In this document: piece by piece, positions 63,026-64,000 of the stretch | Layout of the letters: each line of letters opens with the position of its first letter | How positions within the stretch are numbered: position 1 is the first letter of the stretch | Source: Corynebacterium aurimucosum | Lineage (GTDB): Bacteria; Actinomycetota; Actinomycetes; Mycobacteriales; Mycobacteriaceae | Direction of reading: 5' to 3' | Assembly (NCBI RefSeq): GCF_030408555.1 | Contig: NZ_CP047048.1 | Coordinates: forward strand, 496,001 to 560,000 | Length of the DNA stretch: 64,000 nucleotides | Made by a program: the position numbers and the translations under genes | Notes under the pieces: model-generated | What the model was told of the DNA's origin: nothing | The model's database searches: none | What the model saw: the letters and a program-made list of their open reading frames with translations, nothing else

Positions 63026-64000
63026 ATGACTGACTCCACTTCTGCATCGACCTCCGCTTCTCGAGTCCTCTCTGGTATTCAGCCCACGGCGGACTCCTAC
63101 CACCTGGGTAACTACCTTGGAGCGCTCAAGCAGTGGATTGACCTGCAAGACTCCCACGAGGCTTTTTACTTCATCCCGGACCTGCACGCCATCACAGTGG
63201 AGCAGAACCCGGAGGAGCTGCGCCACCGCACCGTGGCGGGCGCCGCGCAGCTCATCGCATTGGGCATTGACCCGGCGAAATCCACCCTCTTCGTACAATC
63301 CCACGTCCCCGCACACGCGGAGCTGACGTGGGTTTTGCAGTGCCTGACCGGCTTCGGTGAGGCTTCCCGCATGACCCAGTTCAAGGACAAGTCCCTCAAA
63401 CAGGGCCAGGACCGCACGTCCGTGGGCCTATTTACCTATCCCGTCCTGATGGCCGCGGATATCCTCCTGTATTCCCCGCACTATGTGCCGGTGGGGGAGG
63501 ATCAGCGCCAGCACCTTGAGCTCACCCGCAACCTGGCGGAGCGCTTCAACAACAAGTACGGCGAGGTCTTCCGTGTGCCGGAGGCCTTCATTCCGGAAGG
63601 TTCGGCCAAGATTTATGACCTGCAGGAGCCAACGGCCAAGATGTCGAAGTCGGGTGCTAACCCGAAGGGCATCGTAAACCTGCTCGATGCTCCCAAGACC
63701 TCCGCCAAGCGCATCAAGTCCGCGGTGACCGATGACCTTGGCGTGGTGGCCTTTGACCGCGAGAAGCAGCCCGGTGTGTCCAACCTGCTGGCCATTCAGT
63801 CCGCGCTGACTGGCGAGAGCATCCCGGACCTCGTGGACAAGTACGAGGGCCAGGGCTATGGCCACCTGAAGGTGGACACGGCGGAAGCACTTGAGGCTTT
63901 CACCACTCCGCTGAAGGCTCGCTACGACGAGCTCATGGAAGACCGCGGCGAGTTGGAGCGTATTTTGGCCAAGGGCGCCGAGCACGCCACGGAGATTGCC
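63026..64000 (+). CDS. trpS: tryptophanyl-tRNA synthetase, 3'-truncated by the window
   Basis: The first 325 residues of a class Ic synthetase, continuing beyond base 64000 (the family is about 335-345 residues). HIGH-type motif [11 protein letters not shown], the Trp-pocket segment [29 protein letters not shown] (in pieces) and [11 protein letters not shown] are present. ATG 63026 ([17 protein letters not shown]) follows the small membrane gene; the Ser/Thr-rich first 12 residues precede the catalytic core. Confidence 0.97.
   Translation, partial: MTDSTSASTSASRVLSGIQPTADSYHLGNYLGALKQWIDLQDSHEAFYFIPDLHAITVEQNPEELRHRTVAGAAQLIALGIDPAKSTLFVQSHVPAHAELTWVLQCLTGFGEASRMTQFKDKSLKQGQDRTSVGLFTYPVLMAADILLYSPHYVPVGEDQRQHLELTRNLAERFNNKYGEVFRVPEAFIPEGSAKIYDLQEPTAKMSKSGANPKGIVNLLDAPKTSAKRIKSAVTDDLGVVAFDREKQPGVSNLLAIQSALTGESIPDLVDKYEGQGYGHLKVDTAEALEAFTTPLKARYDELMEDRGELERILAKGAEHATEIA

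Overview
The window is a gene-dense, high-GC actinobacterial chromosome segment that I assign to the genus Corynebacterium. The support is gene content and order: tsaD-groES-groEL-whiB-sigD-rsdA-guaB-guaB3-guaA, a PspC-type membrane protein divergent from a NarL-type two-component pair (the EsrISR arrangement), imuA'-imuB, metI-metN-metQ-metQ-dnaE2, metY-metX, pdxR/pdxST and monomeric icd. The species cannot be fixed from this segment alone. No rRNA, tRNA, CRISPR array, insertion sequence or prophage was seen.

Layout. 1-5.1 kb: the end of tsaD, a small unknown gene, groES-groEL under a CIRCE-type operator, a decayed UvrA-like pseudogene and a WhiB regulator. 5.5-14.2 kb: the sigma D/anti-sigma D pair and the guanine nucleotide genes, interrupted by a DMT exporter divergent from a LysR regulator. 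14.5-20.3 kb: a DUF222/HNH protein, a threonine aldolase-like enzyme and the EsrI/EsrS/EsrR set. 20.4-31.2 kb: mutasome genes imuA'-imuB and dnaE2, with a methionine ABC importer operon between them. 31.2-38.9 kb: an XRE/membrane pair (the membrane gene is frameshifted), two bacterial-PH proteins, the feoABC ferrous iron operon, an unusual pyruvate-kinase-like protein and a tRNA methyltransferase. 38.9-49.7 kb: folD, metY-metX, pdxR/pdxST and ppc. 49.8-64 kb: a second HNH paralogue, a MerR/SulP pair, an M3 peptidase, a PepSY protein, a repeat-bounded AlbA_2 (Schlafen-like) gene, icd, an MFS transporter, exonuclease III and the start of trpS.

The genes are mainly housekeeping with local regulators beside their targets. 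PdxR faces pdxST across a perfect TGGACCA-N6-TGGTCCA repeat, the MerR gene faces sulP across a 23-bp dyad, the LysR gene faces the exporter across AACTGT-N10-ACAGTT, and dnaE2 has a LexA-type box inside its promoter.

The most unusual observations are: (1) a 13-mer, GCTTGNCGACGCC, present 15 times without mismatch on both strands, mostly inside genes and in different frames; (2) a 1.6-kb unit at 56.4-58.1 kb in which one AlbA_2 gene lies between two 106-bp direct repeats (101/106 identical), each repeat itself ending in GAAGCAAGAA; (3) a MetQ copy missing 22 residues in frame next to an intact paralogue; (4) a PdxR-type regulator with serine where the PLP-binding lysine is expected; (5) several central enzymes (GuaB3, threonine aldolase, PdxT, Ppc) carrying Ala/Gly/Ser-rich insertions.
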